In this document: piece by piece, positions 12,554 to 24,015 of the stretch
Layout of the letters: each line of letters opens with the position of its first letter
How positions within the stretch are numbered: the stretch's first letter is position 1
Assembly: GCA_949987565.1 (NCBI GenBank)
Contig: OX465112.1
Coordinates: 620,001-684,000, forward strand
DNA from: Luidia sarsii
Lineage: Eukaryota > Echinodermata > Asteroidea > Paxillosida > Luidiidae
DNA length: 64,000 nucleotides
Direction: 5' to 3'
Translations under genes and position numbers: made by a program
Notes under the pieces: generated by a model
What the model was told of the DNA's origin: nothing
What the model saw: only the letters and a program-made list of their open reading frames with translations
Database searches by the model: none

Positions 12554-13194
12554 GAGCGTATCGCTGTCCCGGTTCCGTTTCATGGTCGAACAGCGGAATC
12601 ATACACCCCGCATGTACATACGATGTTTGCACCCTCAGGCGAGCTTCGGGTTCGCGTGACGCGAGGCGTGACGTTTGGTGAACGATTCTTATTCGTTTTG
12701 TTAGAAGCTGTACTTGACTTTGCTGGTCTGAAGTCTGATTGGTAAATCAGTGGTTTCAATTAGAGCGCGCTTTGGGAGTTTCTTTTTCAGGCACTGCCGT
12801 ATTTTCCCAACCAATAATATCCAAATGGCCGAAGCTCCTCGGTTAAACAATTATAGTGAGGCACAATCAATATGGAGATAATCACTGCTCCTTCCTAATG
12901 GCAGTGTGAAGTTCTCTTCTCTTCTCGAAAAAAGGTTATTCATGAGGACGGAATTGACTTTGAACTCTGTCTCGAGTGTATCGATATAGCTTGGTCACCA
13001 GTCGCACAGTATACTCTTACTGCCAGTTTTATATCTGTAAATTCACGATCAGTTTTAACAGGGTTGGTTCTTAGGATTATGCAACTTTAGTGCCGGAGCC
13101 AGTAAAGCTTCTCAAATCTCCCGCGATACAACATCCAGTTAATCGCGGAAACGAACAAGTCAAACGCTCTACCTTTCTTTTCGTTCGGTGTCGG
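12554..13194. other. No gene supported
   Basis: Mixed sequence. Short frames only, with no motif. I see no RNA fold or element end. Confidence 0.55.
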
Positions 13195-13742
13195 CCCTCC
13201 CTGTCTCTCTCTTTTTTTCTCTCTCCATCCTCTCTCCCTCTCCCTCTCCCCCTCTCTGTCGCTCTTTCTGTCGCTCTCGCTCCCTCTCTCTGTACCCTCT
13301 CTCCCCTCTCCCTCTCCCTCTCCCCACTCTCTCTCTCTCTCACTCGCTCTCCTTCTCTTTCTCTTTCTCTCAACCCCTCTCTCACTCACTCCACCTCTCT
13401 CCCTCTCTATCCCCCTCTCTCTGTCTCTCCACATCTCCACATCTCCCTCTCTTTCTTTCTCCCTCCCTCCCTTCCTCTCTCCCTCCTCTCCCTCTCTCTC
13501 TCTCCCATCTCCCTCTCTCTCCCCTCTCCCTCTCTCTCCCCTCTCACTCTCTCCCAATCTCTCTCTCCCCCTCTCCCTCTCTCTCTCTTTATCTCTCTCC
13601 ACATCTCCCCTTCTCCCCCTCTCTCCATCTTTCTCCCTCCCCTCTCCCTCGCAATTTCTCTCTCCCTCTCTCTCTCTGTCCTCTCTCTTTCCCTCTCTCC
13701 CTCCTCTTCTCTCTCTCTATCGCGCTCTCCTTTTCTTTCTCG
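13195..13742. repeat. Long degenerate pyrimidine tract
   Basis: About 550 bp of almost pure C and T on the plus strand in mixed CTCTCC/CTCTCT units, with no strict period. Frames up to 271 codons (plus) and 171 codons (minus) are Ser-Leu-Pro or Arg-Glu-Gly artefacts. Mirror-symmetric parts could form triplex DNA. Confidence 0.9.
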
Positions 13743-14113
13743 ATGTATTTGTTCGGCTAATAAAGGGTCCGGTGCGCAGCGCTCGCGGGTAAACTATGTC
13801 ACACAGTTCAAAACCTCCGTGCGAGAGATCCTTTGCGCCTACTGCTACGCAGCCAGGCCGAACAAATGCGCCTTGCTCCGGCGAGCGAGCCGGCAGAATC
13901 AGTGATGAGCGAAGATCGCTCGCAGACGGTGTTTGGAACGCCTTTGTGAGGTAACCCTGGAGCCTGATCGGAGGGGGTGGGGCATTCCGTAGACAGCATG
14001 GGCGGCATTATTCTTGTCTATAATTCAAGAGGTTGACAGGGATTACTAACCTCATTTTGTTATAGCTTCAGCAATTTCCCGATTACCAAGCCAGATCACT
14101 ATCCAATTCATTC
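13743..14113. other. No gene supported
   Basis: Unique-looking spacer between two pyrimidine tracts. I see nothing in it. Confidence 0.55.
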
Positions 14114-14670
14114 ACTCCCTCTCTCCCTCCTCCTCTCTCTCTCCCCACACATCGTTATACATCCGCTTTCCTCTCTCTCTCTCTTATCCCTCACACCCAC
14201 CCCTCTCTCATTCTCTCCAACTCTCTCTTCCTTCCCTGTCCGCCTCTAGCTCTTCTCTATTTCTTTTTCTTTCTCCACATCTTTTTCTAACTCTTTCTCT
14301 GTATTTCTTTCTCCCTACACCTCTCTTCCTATCTCTTTCTGTGTCCCTCTGTCTGTCTCTGTCTCTATCTCTGTCTATGTCTCTGTCTCTGTCCCTGTCC
14401 GTGTCTCTGTCTATGTCTCTGTCTCTGTCCCTGTCCCTGTCTCTGTCTCTGTCTCTGTCTCTGTCTCTGTCGCTGCATGTCTGCGTTTCTCTCTCCATCC
14501 CTCCCTCCCTGGTCTTATCTCTCTATATCTCATATCTTTCAATTTCTCTCTAAATCTCCCCTCCCCTCTCTCTCTCTAGCTCTCTCTTTTTCTCTCTGTC
14601 TCTGTCTCTCCCTCTCTCTCTCCTCTCACACTCTCCCTCCTCCCTTCGCCTCTCTCTCGTTCTCCCACTT
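14114..14670. repeat. Pyrimidine tract with (CTGTCT)n core
   Basis: A CT-rich tract encloses a cleaner hexamer block at about 14341-14475 built from CTGTCT, with CTGTCC and CTATGT variants. The minus strand of the core reads as an Asp-Arg dipeptide frame, a consequence of the 6-bp unit. No coding claim. Confidence 0.9.
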
Positions 14671-16754
14671 ACTCACAAAGTAGACAATGCCTGAGGACCC
14701 ATGCCATAAAGCTCCTTAATCGCCATTTTCTGCTCATGCTGAACAAACTTGCCGTACTTGAAGACAAGTCAAAAGCAAACGGTGCCATATGCCTTAGCAG
14801 ATATTCACACTGAAACAACTCAATAACATTGACCTCGAAGTCAATTAATTAAGAATGGCTGGGAGCCAAATAGTGTACATTTTGCAAGGCCGGGGCATGA
14901 TAGCTTCTAAGCCAACTCAATCCCCGCTCCAGCACACAAGAGCCTCTATCCAAGTCCGGATCTTTCTATCAACAGGTGTACGATGACTGGGCACGATCGG
15001 CTAATCCCCCAGCCCCAGCCATGCACATTACAGTGTGCACTGTGAGTTGGTGACCGTCCCTGTGCGCGATGGGTGCGCGTTACGAGTCATGCGAGTGACG
15101 CATACCTGTTGAAGCGAAAGTCGGGTGACACATCGCGGCCCGGCTAGCCCTGGCCCGTGTGGCCGATTGCCCGCTCCTAATGCATATTCATGAGACGCAT
15201 GCGCTCTCGTGAGGCGTTGGGCTCGCAGCAGCTCCGGTGTCCCGGGCGATTCGCTGCGTGTAATGAAGTAATAATATAACAATTATAATGAAGACTTTTA
15301 GTCTATACCAAGTCCACGCGAGTGCCAGAGGTTTGAAATATGCACACAGCTCTGTTGAGCAAATTAAACAGAGGGACATGAAACAAATTGGTTCTTTAAG
15401 TGAAGTGAAGCAGACCAATTAAAAAATAATGAGATGTAACCTAGAAATAACTCAACTGAAATGAAATTCACATAAAATTGTCATGCTTAGCAGCCTGACT
15501 ACGCATGATTTGGCGTAGTTATTACACATACATGCATGCACTATTTACTACCCGCAATAGGCTGAGCGCAGCATCTGATTGGGTTCTCATTCGGACTTCC
15601 ATGCATGATATTCACTGACCAAGAAGAAACAGAAATGTGCACTAACCGAACGTAAAGACATAGCTGTGGCAGCTCGCGTGCTGGGGGATGAAGCTTTGGG
15701 GCTTGGTAAGTGTCTGACTGTGCGCATGCGCGAAGCACTATCCCGGGCATCTCATGAATAAGGCATGCCACGTCCTTTCTCCGAGTGCATGCGCTGCAGT
15801 TGCGAGGTCAGTGTCGTGGCGGTCCCAGATCGCTCATCGCTGTGTAGCCTTCGCCCATTGTGGCGACTTGTAAATAAGCCTACGGGGGCTGTTAATGGCA
15901 TCCCGGGATTTACGCAAGTTATGCGCCTCCATAGAAACACGTTCAATGCAGTGGTTGAAGTGGGCGGGGGGATAATGGTGGTAGTTTGTGTGCCTAAGCT
16001 GGGGACGCTCTTCGGTATTTATGGCTCCAGAAGGGCTGGCTATCGCTGATATCTATGACCTCGCCAGAAGAGACAGCATTACCTACGAGAAGAGTTGTCC
16101 ACGCCCCGATGCCCGCCGACGTGTGCCGTGACTGTCAAGGCCGAGCCGGAAATGCTTACCTCCGATTAAAAAAATGGCCTAAGCAACCAACTGGCTGCCC
16201 ACCCCGTCACTCCCGCCTCACTCATACCTGGTTGCCACGGGAGAGTTTCCCTGCAGTCTCCCTCCCCCCTCTCCCCTCTCCCCTCCTCCATTTCCCGTAT
16301 GCACAGCTGGGTGGCGTTATTATCATGTCATGGTTGTACCAACAGCCGTAACTGACGTGTCGCTGTGCCAACGTGGTTGAAGTCGACCTGTCATCCCGGC
16401 CTTGAAGTCCCGGGATCACACGCATTCGTTTCTTGTGTGTACCGTCCCCTCTCCCCCTCCTCCCTCGTCGGATAGTAGGAGGCGATGTTGTCAGATGATA
16501 GAGTGAGGGCGAGAGGCGGCCACTCTGCGACCGAACTACTTCAGACCCTGTTCTGCACTGTTTATAGCTTCGGAAGATAGTAGCGTCAATACGGGTGCGT
16601 GCAACATGCTTACTATAATAGGTCACATACCGGAGTACGAGCCCCAGCTCTTCCCATGATGTTCCCACAGGTGAGTTGGCCGATGAAGTAATACGATATC
16701 TCACACAAAAAGAGCTTCGCAATCCTTCTCGTATCTGTTTTGTCCTTGTCACTT
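14671..16754. other. No gene supported
   Basis: About 2 kb of mixed sequence. Frames up to 176 codons (16752-16222, minus) overlap others on the opposite strand and show no recognisable motif. Palindromic GCATGCATG-type words occur near 15530. I see no element boundaries. Confidence 0.5.
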
Positions 16755-16822
16755 TGGCTTTGAGAAAGGTCCTGCTAGGATCGAAATGTCAGGCCCACTA
16801 CATTTTGAGATTTGCGTTTTGG
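16755..16822 (+). mobile_element. Copy 1 of the CGATCCTAGCAGG family, hammerhead-like
   Basis: Contains TTTGAGAAAGGTCCTGCTAG followed by GATCGAAATGTCAGGCC. The inner part can pair (GGTCCT, loop GCT, AGGATC) immediately before GAAA. The downstream CATTTTGAGATTTGCGTTTTG is shared, in reverse complement, with copies at 29008 and 60838. A short hairpin ahead of GAAAY plus a GTCAGG end is the layout of small hammerhead-type motifs known from Penelope-like retroelements. The CUGANGA half is decayed here, so cleavage activity is not expected. Confidence 0.6.
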
Positions 16823-17160
16823 TAAATTCAGTCGGTAAGCAGTTTGCAACATGTTTGTATGTTACAGCAAAAGGAGGCCATTTTTTGTCCTCAGCTTTTT
16901 CTGTGGCGCTAGCTGGGAGAATGAGTGATGTTCGTAAAGGGACGGGATACACAGTCCTATTCGATTATGCCCCGATTCTTATAGCACTGCTTTAGCAGAT
17001 GCCAAATCTCCTTGGTTAAATTAAATTGCTTAGCATTATGTAGCCATATCAAACCCAGAATCTGTAAACATCACATTGGTCTATGCTATGAATGCGCTTG
17101 GTTCATATACTTGAGCCGGTAGCTCTATGGAAAACAATACAAGTCCTTGAACCTTTTTGG
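16823..17160. other. No gene supported
   Basis: AT-richer spacer before the decayed tandem array. I see nothing else. Confidence 0.5.
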
Positions 17161-17690
17161 ATGCTGTGATAATGGACGTGCTGAGTGTCGCATAGCAACC
17201 TGTTGTGCACTGGTATTCAGCCACCTGAAGTGAGTAGACCACGTGTTAGTGGGTAATGATCCTGGGTAATTGTCTTTGGACGCCTGGTGTGAGTACACAG
17301 AGTGCTGGTGTGCGGTCACCTTGCCTTTCAATTATTATTGTCTGTTGTCACTTAAAGTGTGCACTCGCGAAGCGTCGGTATATGATTACTATAATTATTA
17401 TGTTCTCTACCTGTAATTGTGTCCGGTCACCTGTATAGCTGGTACACAATGAACCGGAGCGTGTTTACTAATTATTTTCGGTCACATAGCTGGTACCCTC
17501 CATGCTGGTAAATAAATGGTTGGTGTATGATTTCCCTGTCTACCTATCGCATTCTGTCACCCGAAGAAGCGGGCATACACAGGGTTGGTGTGTAAGGAAC
17601 CATGTATATCAATTGTAATCAGTCACCTAATGTGAGTAGGCCTATAAGTATAAATGGTTGGCGTTCGGTACCACACGTAATGGATGTATT
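17161..17690. repeat. Decayed tandem array, unit about 55-77 bp, 7-8 units
   Basis: A diverged motif returns seven or eight times: a CACCTG-like word, a GTGAGTAG-like word, a GTTGGTGTATGATT-like word, then an AATTATT or AATTGT word. Unit starts are approximately 17161, 17216, 17276, 17345, 17422, 17478, 17555 and 17621. Units differ in length and share perhaps half their bases, so this is an old minisatellite that no longer homogenises. Alignment by eye; boundaries are approximate. Confidence 0.7.
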
Positions 17691-20629
17691 TTCTCCGCCG
17701 CCGAAAAGATCTCTGGATGGGTGGGTACATGTCAGCAGTGACTCAAGCGGAGATTACCCGGTAGGTTTAGCAGACTGAGGGAGTGGGTGGCAGGGGGGGG
17801 GGTAAGACGTAAGCAGGAGGAGGGACTGCAGGAGGGACGGAAACTGGACGCTGGATGGAAATCAAATTCGATCTTGCCGGCTGTAATGGCCTTGACATGC
17901 CGGGGAAAGACGCTCTCCAGTCACCGCGCACCATTGAGCAGACAGACGGGCACAAATTGAGGATGAACGGCCGGGGTCCCTCTCGAAGGACGGACGAGCA
18001 CCGACGGGGGATATGCACGGAAACCGAATAAGGAGATTGCAGCCAGCATCGTCACGGGAAAAGACCTTGAACACTTTCTCCCTCCCCCCTCGGACATTGT
18101 CACCCATGAACTTGCTCGGTGCATCTTAGCCAGCACCGAGACTATAGCCGACAATCTAGCCCCTCCTTCAACACGGGCAACTTGCGGTCGGATAGAAGAG
18201 GGAAGAAAAAACCGAATATGCATGATACCGGATGATATTTTTCATATACTATATCTTCCCTTTAGGCAGAGGGGGAGGAGGAGGTGGGCGTGTAGGTGCC
18301 TGGGTGTTTGGGAGGGACGGAAGGCATGTTAGAAATTGTTGGAGGGAGAAAGGACCTACAGTATCGTCTTACCCGTTATTAGATCTGCGAGGCACAAGCG
18401 GACTATTTTTGTTTCTCCCAAGCGCTCCGCCCAGCGCGTGTTTGTCTTCGGCGGTAATAGGAGAGGGCCCTACCTGAAGTCCCCCCCTCCCCCCTCTCTC
18501 TCCTCTCCTCCATCCGGTCATACCCATGGATCCCTTCCAACACATCCTTAGATGCCAGTGCGCTCACGGAATAGTGCCTCAGAGTATTGGCTGAGTCTTC
18601 CTCGACCCCCCCCCCCCAACACACTAAAAACGAGAACACCGGCTTACCGGTTATTTCCGCGCTGTGTTTATCATTGAGTCGGACTTGTTATTTTGTCGAG
18701 CCTAAAGCGGGCGTGGAGATTCAGCCAGTGACCCGATTCCTGTATTATGGGTCCGTGGGTTTCCGGCTGCAGCTTGAGTGAGATTTGGAAGCCTGATGGG
18801 AATCTTAGGCAACAAGCTCGTCCCGAGATCCCGGAAACGCGGTTGCGATTGGCTATGGGGAGTGATGGGGACATTCATTTGAACCCATGAGCTGTATGTA
18901 AAGGTGACATTACGGGTGTTTTGGGAGCTATTGTACGCATACAGAACGAGGGTAGAGGCAGATCAGTGCGACCCGATCTCTACACGATATGCTATTGCTG
19001 GACTGCGTCGAAGTACCCGACAACGTGACTAAAAATGCTGACAATAAATTATATTCAGCCACCCAATAAGGATGGGCAGTGGGTCGGCTGCCAACGCTAG
19101 CCCCCAGTCATGGCGGCTTTGTAGGTGCCTTTTACGGATCGGCCTGTGTAATGCAGGAATGGATACACATGACATGAGTAACCAAACCTCCCACGAAACT
19201 CGGCCAATGTTGAAAACGACACATTTCAAAACACATCCCATGTGTGTCATTTCTGCTAAATGAATGAGCTACAAAGTAGAATAGATTGTGCTTACCGATA
19301 TAGTTTCGTATACCGTACCGTTTGTTGTCTTATTTGTGGGTGCTCGCTCTGGTGATGGAAAACTTTGATTAGAAACGTTCTCGCCCTAGCGCCCTCAAAG
19401 TAAAGCCAAATCTATTCAATCTGCCATTTCAGATGTGCATTCCTCGCAGTTATGCATATTCTTGGGCGCCGTGCCCACATATTGCTCGGGGGAAAACTCG
19501 TTCACTCTGACAACGAGAGTGAACCCAAAACCCGAGTCACAGCGGAGCGATTGGGATGGGGGAGCAAACGAGAAAACACGGCGAACCCTCACGCCTGACC
19601 ACCGACAATGAAAAACTGTATACCCATCCCGGGCTACACAGTCCGTAAGGTCAACTCGGTCGTTTAATATTTTCGCTTGGGCGCCTTGTCGCCTTTTTTT
19701 GGGGGGGGGGTCAGACTTGGCAGCGGGGGAGAGACCCCACTACCCCTCCCACCCCACCCCGTCCTCCTCCTACCTCTAACTCCGGACACATTTTGTCATT
19801 AATGGAAAGTGATGCAATTATCGGGACACTCGATCCGCCGCCTTTTATAGAATGGAGAGGGCTGGCAATGGTGTTTACTTTACCCAAAGACCGGGGAGAG
19901 CCCATTGCTTAGGTCACTGGCCCTCCGTCCCAACTTTCTGCCCTACCCTTTCTCTCGTCCGGGTCGTCTTCGTCTTCTTCTTCTTCCTCTTCTACTTTTT
20001 TCTACTCCATCTTCGTTTCTCTCTCCCAAATGGGACAGCACTCAGGTCGATGGAATCGATCAAGTTACCTAGCAACGGAGAGATTGGGAGTAAACCGGAT
20101 ATCGGTTTAGGAAAAAAAGAGGGAGACATTTCGGGGGGATCGGTATACGATTTGGGGGAGAGAGAAGAGACTGAGAGGAATGGGTGGCGGTTTCCAACTG
20201 CGAGGATTGGGTGAACGATTTGAGCCTATTGGGAATTGTTGCACCGGTTCGTCATAACTTTGCTGACATTAGGAGAGCCACGGTTGGGTGTGTCACCGGA
20301 ATCAATTGAAATTTCCCAAAGGCCAAAGGTCATTCTCCACCGCCCCCCTTCTGTACACAGATCTCTGTGGGCGCCTGTCACTGTACGTCTCCCCGTATAT
20401 TTATATTACTGCGTAAGGTACGCGTGTGCACGACTTGTGCCATTGTGTGCCTGATTTGACACCGTGGTCGAGCCGTTCACCTCGGCACGTCTCTCACTCA
20501 TCTGTGTTTTGCTCAGCGTTGCTGGCGACATCGCTTGTCCCCTGACCTTCTCTCCGAAGATGTCAACACATTTTACAGCTTGTGTTGTAAATGTAATGCA
20601 ACTGCTGTTCACATTTGTTGCTGTCTTTG
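17691..20629. other. No gene supported; homopolymer runs
   Basis: Holds a G-run near 17797, a C-run near 18608, a G-run near 19701 and a short TTC run at about 19970-19995. Frames are at most about 120 codons and unrecognised. I see no transposon ends. Confidence 0.5.
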
Positions 20630-20695
20630 TCCTCTGACGACGGGAGAGTTCACACTGTCTGAAACGTTGAGAGACGTTTTTTTTCAGAGCCTAAC
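20630..20695 (+). ncRNA. Degenerate hammerhead-ribozyme-like core
   Basis: CTGACGA (20635-20641) matches the hammerhead CUGANGA box. It is followed by GGAGAGT-TCAC-ACTGTCT, which pairs in six of seven positions including one wobble. GAAAC follows, then CGTT-GAGA-GACG as a possible helix III, then T. The two-box order and hairpins fit a hammerhead as found in Penelope-like elements. Against activity: two unpaired bases sit before helix II, the usual cytosine at the cleavage site is absent, and helix I does not pair. Best read as a decayed relic, or chance. Confidence 0.3.
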
Positions 20696-21041
20696 TCCTG
20701 GCATTGTTCGCATTTTGATCACACCACGCAAACAATTCAAGTCTTGTCCTTGTTGTCGTTGGATTGACGGATGGTTGGGACTTTATTTGCGACGGCGGTT
20801 GGGTTGGGACTTTTTTTCGATCTGTAGGTCTCATATAAACGTGCAAAACGTACGGTCTTCGTATATTCCTCCTTGGTAGAACACAGGGGGTGTTGTAGGA
20901 GTTTGTTTATTGGTTGGTTTGTGTCCAAACCGTGTCCAATCTGAAGCCGAAAATACTGTAATGCGTCGAGCCACAAAATAAACGAAAACACCTTCGGATT
21001 TCTGGGCACAAATGTGCGGCAATCGGCTACAGAAAAAAAGC
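20696..21041. other. No gene supported
   Basis: Mixed sequence with no recognised element, ending at a strong palindrome. Confidence 0.5.
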
Positions 21042-21076
21042 CTTGTCTGGCCTCGTCTTAGACGAGGCCAGACAAG
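21042..21076. repeat. Perfect 16-bp inverted repeat with 3-nt loop
   Basis: CTTGTCTGGCCTCGTC, loop TTA, then GACGAGGCCAGACAAG. All sixteen pairs are Watson-Crick and GC-rich. This would be a very stable RNA hairpin or cruciform. No T-run follows and no gene is adjacent. It is too short for a typical microRNA precursor. It is probably a very young palindrome made by a fold-back event, or a folded element end. Confidence 0.9.
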
Positions 21077-21333
21077 CAGCAGGGCGTCTGAGGCTGAACA
21101 GGCTCCGTGTCGAACAGCGAGACAACAAGGCCTGGCATCAGCCTCGCCGGGAAGACGCGGGTTCACTCAGACGAAACACATTCGCTGATTAAACGTTCGG
21201 AACGCATCAGGCCCGGGCCAGCCAATCCCCCGGAAAGCTCGGCTCAGGAGATGCCGTCCAACGCCTCGCAGCCAAGTTCAAGTCCGAGCGAGGCGCATAA
21301 TGTCAGCCGCATTGACTCTGTATGATCGCCGAC

Positions 21334-21530
21334 CTGCTGTAGCCAGGTTTTCAACAATTGGTTGTTTGCATCTAAAACGGGGGAGGGGCGTGATCGCTGG
21401 AGATACACGGTAACTAATGGATTAATGCCTCTGACAGGCGTCAAAGACTACAGTTAAGGATTCTTTTGGGAAAGCCGCCTTCTAAGGGCTGGATAGCTCA
21501 GGTAGTAAGAACGCCCCTCTCCAGTCAAAT
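21334..21530 (+). mobile_element. tRNA-Lys-like SINE copy with upstream 150-bp module
   Basis: The left part (21334-21486) begins CTGCTGTAGCCAGGTTTTCA and includes TTGTTTGCATCT. It matches 54635-54795 along its length with small indels. It runs directly into GGCTGGATAGCTCAGG (box A region) at 21487, again as at 54796. After about 30 bp the tRNA-like part breaks down and box B is missing, so the tRNA-like half is truncated. The shared junction shows that module and tRNA-like part move as one unit. Confidence 0.8.
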
Positions 21531-21751
21531 TGCAAAATCACTTCCACAGTTCCATGCTTTTATTTGTATTGCTAGTGTTTATTAATGTATTTCTTTTTTA
21601 ACTAAGGAAAATAAGTCTTGGTACGGAAATCCAGGGATCTTGGGTTTTAAGTCTCGGTCCCGGCCTTGTTGTCTCGCTGTCGGACAAGGAGCCTGTTTTG
21701 GCTCAAACAACCATAAATATTTTTTTCATGTTTTGTGATTTTTTGGGGGGT

Positions 21752-22090
21752 GGGGGATTAGGTGGTCTGTTTCTTGTTTGTTTGTTTTGTTAATTTGTTT
21801 GTTTGTTTGTCTTTGTTATTTGTTGTTGTTGTTGTTGTTGTTGTTTTTGGTTTGTTTGTTATTGTTGTCGTTGTTGTTGTTTTTTTTTTTTTGGGGGGGT
21901 AGGGTTAGGGTTAGGGACATCCTAAGTTCTACAGGAGCAGTGCTTGTCGTATTTCCTGCTCGGAGATGTCACCTACGTCACCGCCGACCCGTAGCACGCG
22001 CGTGCCACAGAATGCGGCCCGGCCAAATATAGACCCCGAAAACCAAAAAACAAAAACAAAAACAAAAAAAATTTGAGAAAGAAAGAAAGA
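21752..22090. repeat. TTTG/TTG array, TTAGGG patch and CAAAAA/GAAA tail
   Basis: From about 21765 to 21890 the plus strand is built from GTTT and GTT units ending in a long T-run and G-run. Then comes TAGGGTTAGGGTTAGGG (about 21899-21916), almost three telomere-type units. About 130 bp further on is a run of CAAAAA units (22043-22068) followed by GAAA units. The TTTG block and CAAAA block are roughly inverse to each other and enclose unique sequence, which might mark a retroposed or healed segment. No gene seen. Confidence 0.7.
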
Positions 22091-23904
22091 CAAGAATAGA
22101 GATCTACCGAAAACGGCGACTCAAGCACCTAATCCGGCCGGCCTTAACTGAAGACGGGGTCCTGGTCGATCCGAGTTGTTTGGGGGGTTGAGGGGATGGC
22201 TGATGTAGGCAGGGTGTTGAAATTCTATCCCCAAGTCTCGAGAGAGAAGACGAGAGCCGGTGACGTCAGGACTTGCTGGGGTGGGGTGTTGGTGGGGGGG
22301 GGGGGGTAGTGGCGAAGGAGCGGTGAGGCATCGCCTGGTCGTGCCTGCGTACATAGGGCCTCTAAGTCTGCCTGTCTCTCCCTGTACAGTGTAATCTGTT
22401 ATAGCCTGGGTCCCATAACGAGTATCATTCGCTTAGAGGTGCGGAGTGGGGCAAACTCGACACAAGTCTTATGCTATAACATTCCTGGCCCTAAATGGAA
22501 CTCCGCACATGTTCGACCATCTTGCCCCATACTTTACCACGACACTCAATGCTATCCGCGCTTTGTTTACCGCCACGCCTGATTAGGTCGTTACCCTTAA
22601 TTCCCATCACCTTGCATAAAGACTTCTCACCAGATAATTTCACTTTTAAAGCGCTGAACATGGTCGGGTTTCCGACGCGATGAGTATAGTTTTGTATAAG
22701 TTTCATCGGGACAGATTTCTGCTGGTAAGACACACTGTGCCCGTAGGCCAGACGATCCGTAAATCTCCGCGATATCAACCCGATCCCAAAAGTCTCCATG
22801 AGACTGATCTCAGTCACGTGTTGCATCGAGGAGTCGACGCGGAAAATGTTTGACGCACTTTGAATGGTTTTAATGAAACCTCTTTTTCTGATTCCCTAAG
22901 AATCACTTTTTTGGGGTTGAATTCGGACCATTAAGTATCTATATGGCATCACGTCTGCCAATTGTGCGTCACAGATACCGGTAATTTGAGTCGTTTGTTT
23001 TCACAGAATGTAGTTTTTATATGGGTTTCTCGGTCGGGCTGCGAAATCGTGTTCATGACTCGAAAGTGTGCCATTCTCAATCTCGGCCAGTGAATTGGAG
23101 CGACCGAACTATAAATCTCAGGCAACATTGACGTCATGGGCATTAATGTCACAGAAGTCCAAAGTGAATCAATCATTATAATAGTGGGCCAGGGGGCTGG
23201 GAAAGGGGTGTGCTGGCTGGAAGGGCTTATAGCACTGCACGGGACGTGAGAACTGTGCGGATACTCCGCGGAGACTGACCCGTGCTTGTGTCTAGAAGGG
23301 ACTGACCGACTGTTAACCCGACTGTTTACCGACTTAGTCGCCACACTCGGCGCGCCGCTCGCTAAAGTCGCTATTGGTGGTCTCTATCTGTGTGCATGTG
23401 TGTTTAGGGGTGGGGACTTGTTGGTGCTATTTTTACCACCGGTCGTGTTTTTTTTTGTATTTGCCACCCGTCGCAGGCTCAGATGGTCTTCCCCAAAGTG
23501 TCTGGCCGCCGACCCACGAGGGAGAGTGTACCGCGTCAAGCTTGCCGCGGGAGTGTCGCTAGTCGTGCGTGGATAGCGTGCAGTCTCTCATAGTACTGGC
23601 CCCGTCTCTCGGTCCAATCAGCGAGAGTACAGCTGCAGCGATAAGCAAGCGGAACTAAGCGGTAAGTTACCCTTGGCTTGGTTTTAAGCTCAACTGCAAT
23701 GCATTTCGGAATTCGTTTCAATACTTCAAAAAATGTGGTGTATATGTAAAATGCATTAACTTTGTTTCGAATTTCAAACATTGGAAAGAGGAGGGAAATC
23801 ATTGTCCTTGTACGCTAATACTAAGTCTGTAAAACCTGCTATGTTGTCTGCAGGACTTAAATGTGCTTTGTTTGGTTAGTTTATTTGTCGTAGAGTCACG
23901 CGTT
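22091..23904. other. No gene supported; CCAAT-plus-donor patch at 23610-23667
   Basis: A 13-G run lies at about 22294-22306. At 23614 CCAATCAGCGAGAG is followed about 45 bp later by AAGCGGTAAGTTAC, a good splice-donor match at 23661. That could be the end of a non-coding first exon, but no downstream acceptor or coding exon is evident. Everything else is unrecognised. Confidence 0.45.
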
Positions 23905-24015
23905 ACCCAAATCCGAATCAGTAAAGATACGAGTCCGAGTCATTTTGTCATTTTGACTTAGATCCAAGTCCGAGTCACCTGAAATGACACCTGAGGTACG
24001 AGTCTGAGTTGGGAG
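23905..24015. repeat. Degenerate GAGTCCGAGTCA array
   Basis: Variants of CGAGTCCGAGTCA, CCAAGTCCGAGTCA and CGAGTCTGAGTT are spaced 25-45 bp apart, separated by TCATTTTG and TGACAC-type words. This is a small decayed tandem array of a short motif. No function is implied. Confidence 0.6.

Noticed and set aside
21899..21916. Chromosome end
   Set aside because: Fewer than three telomere-type units with ordinary sequence on both sides.
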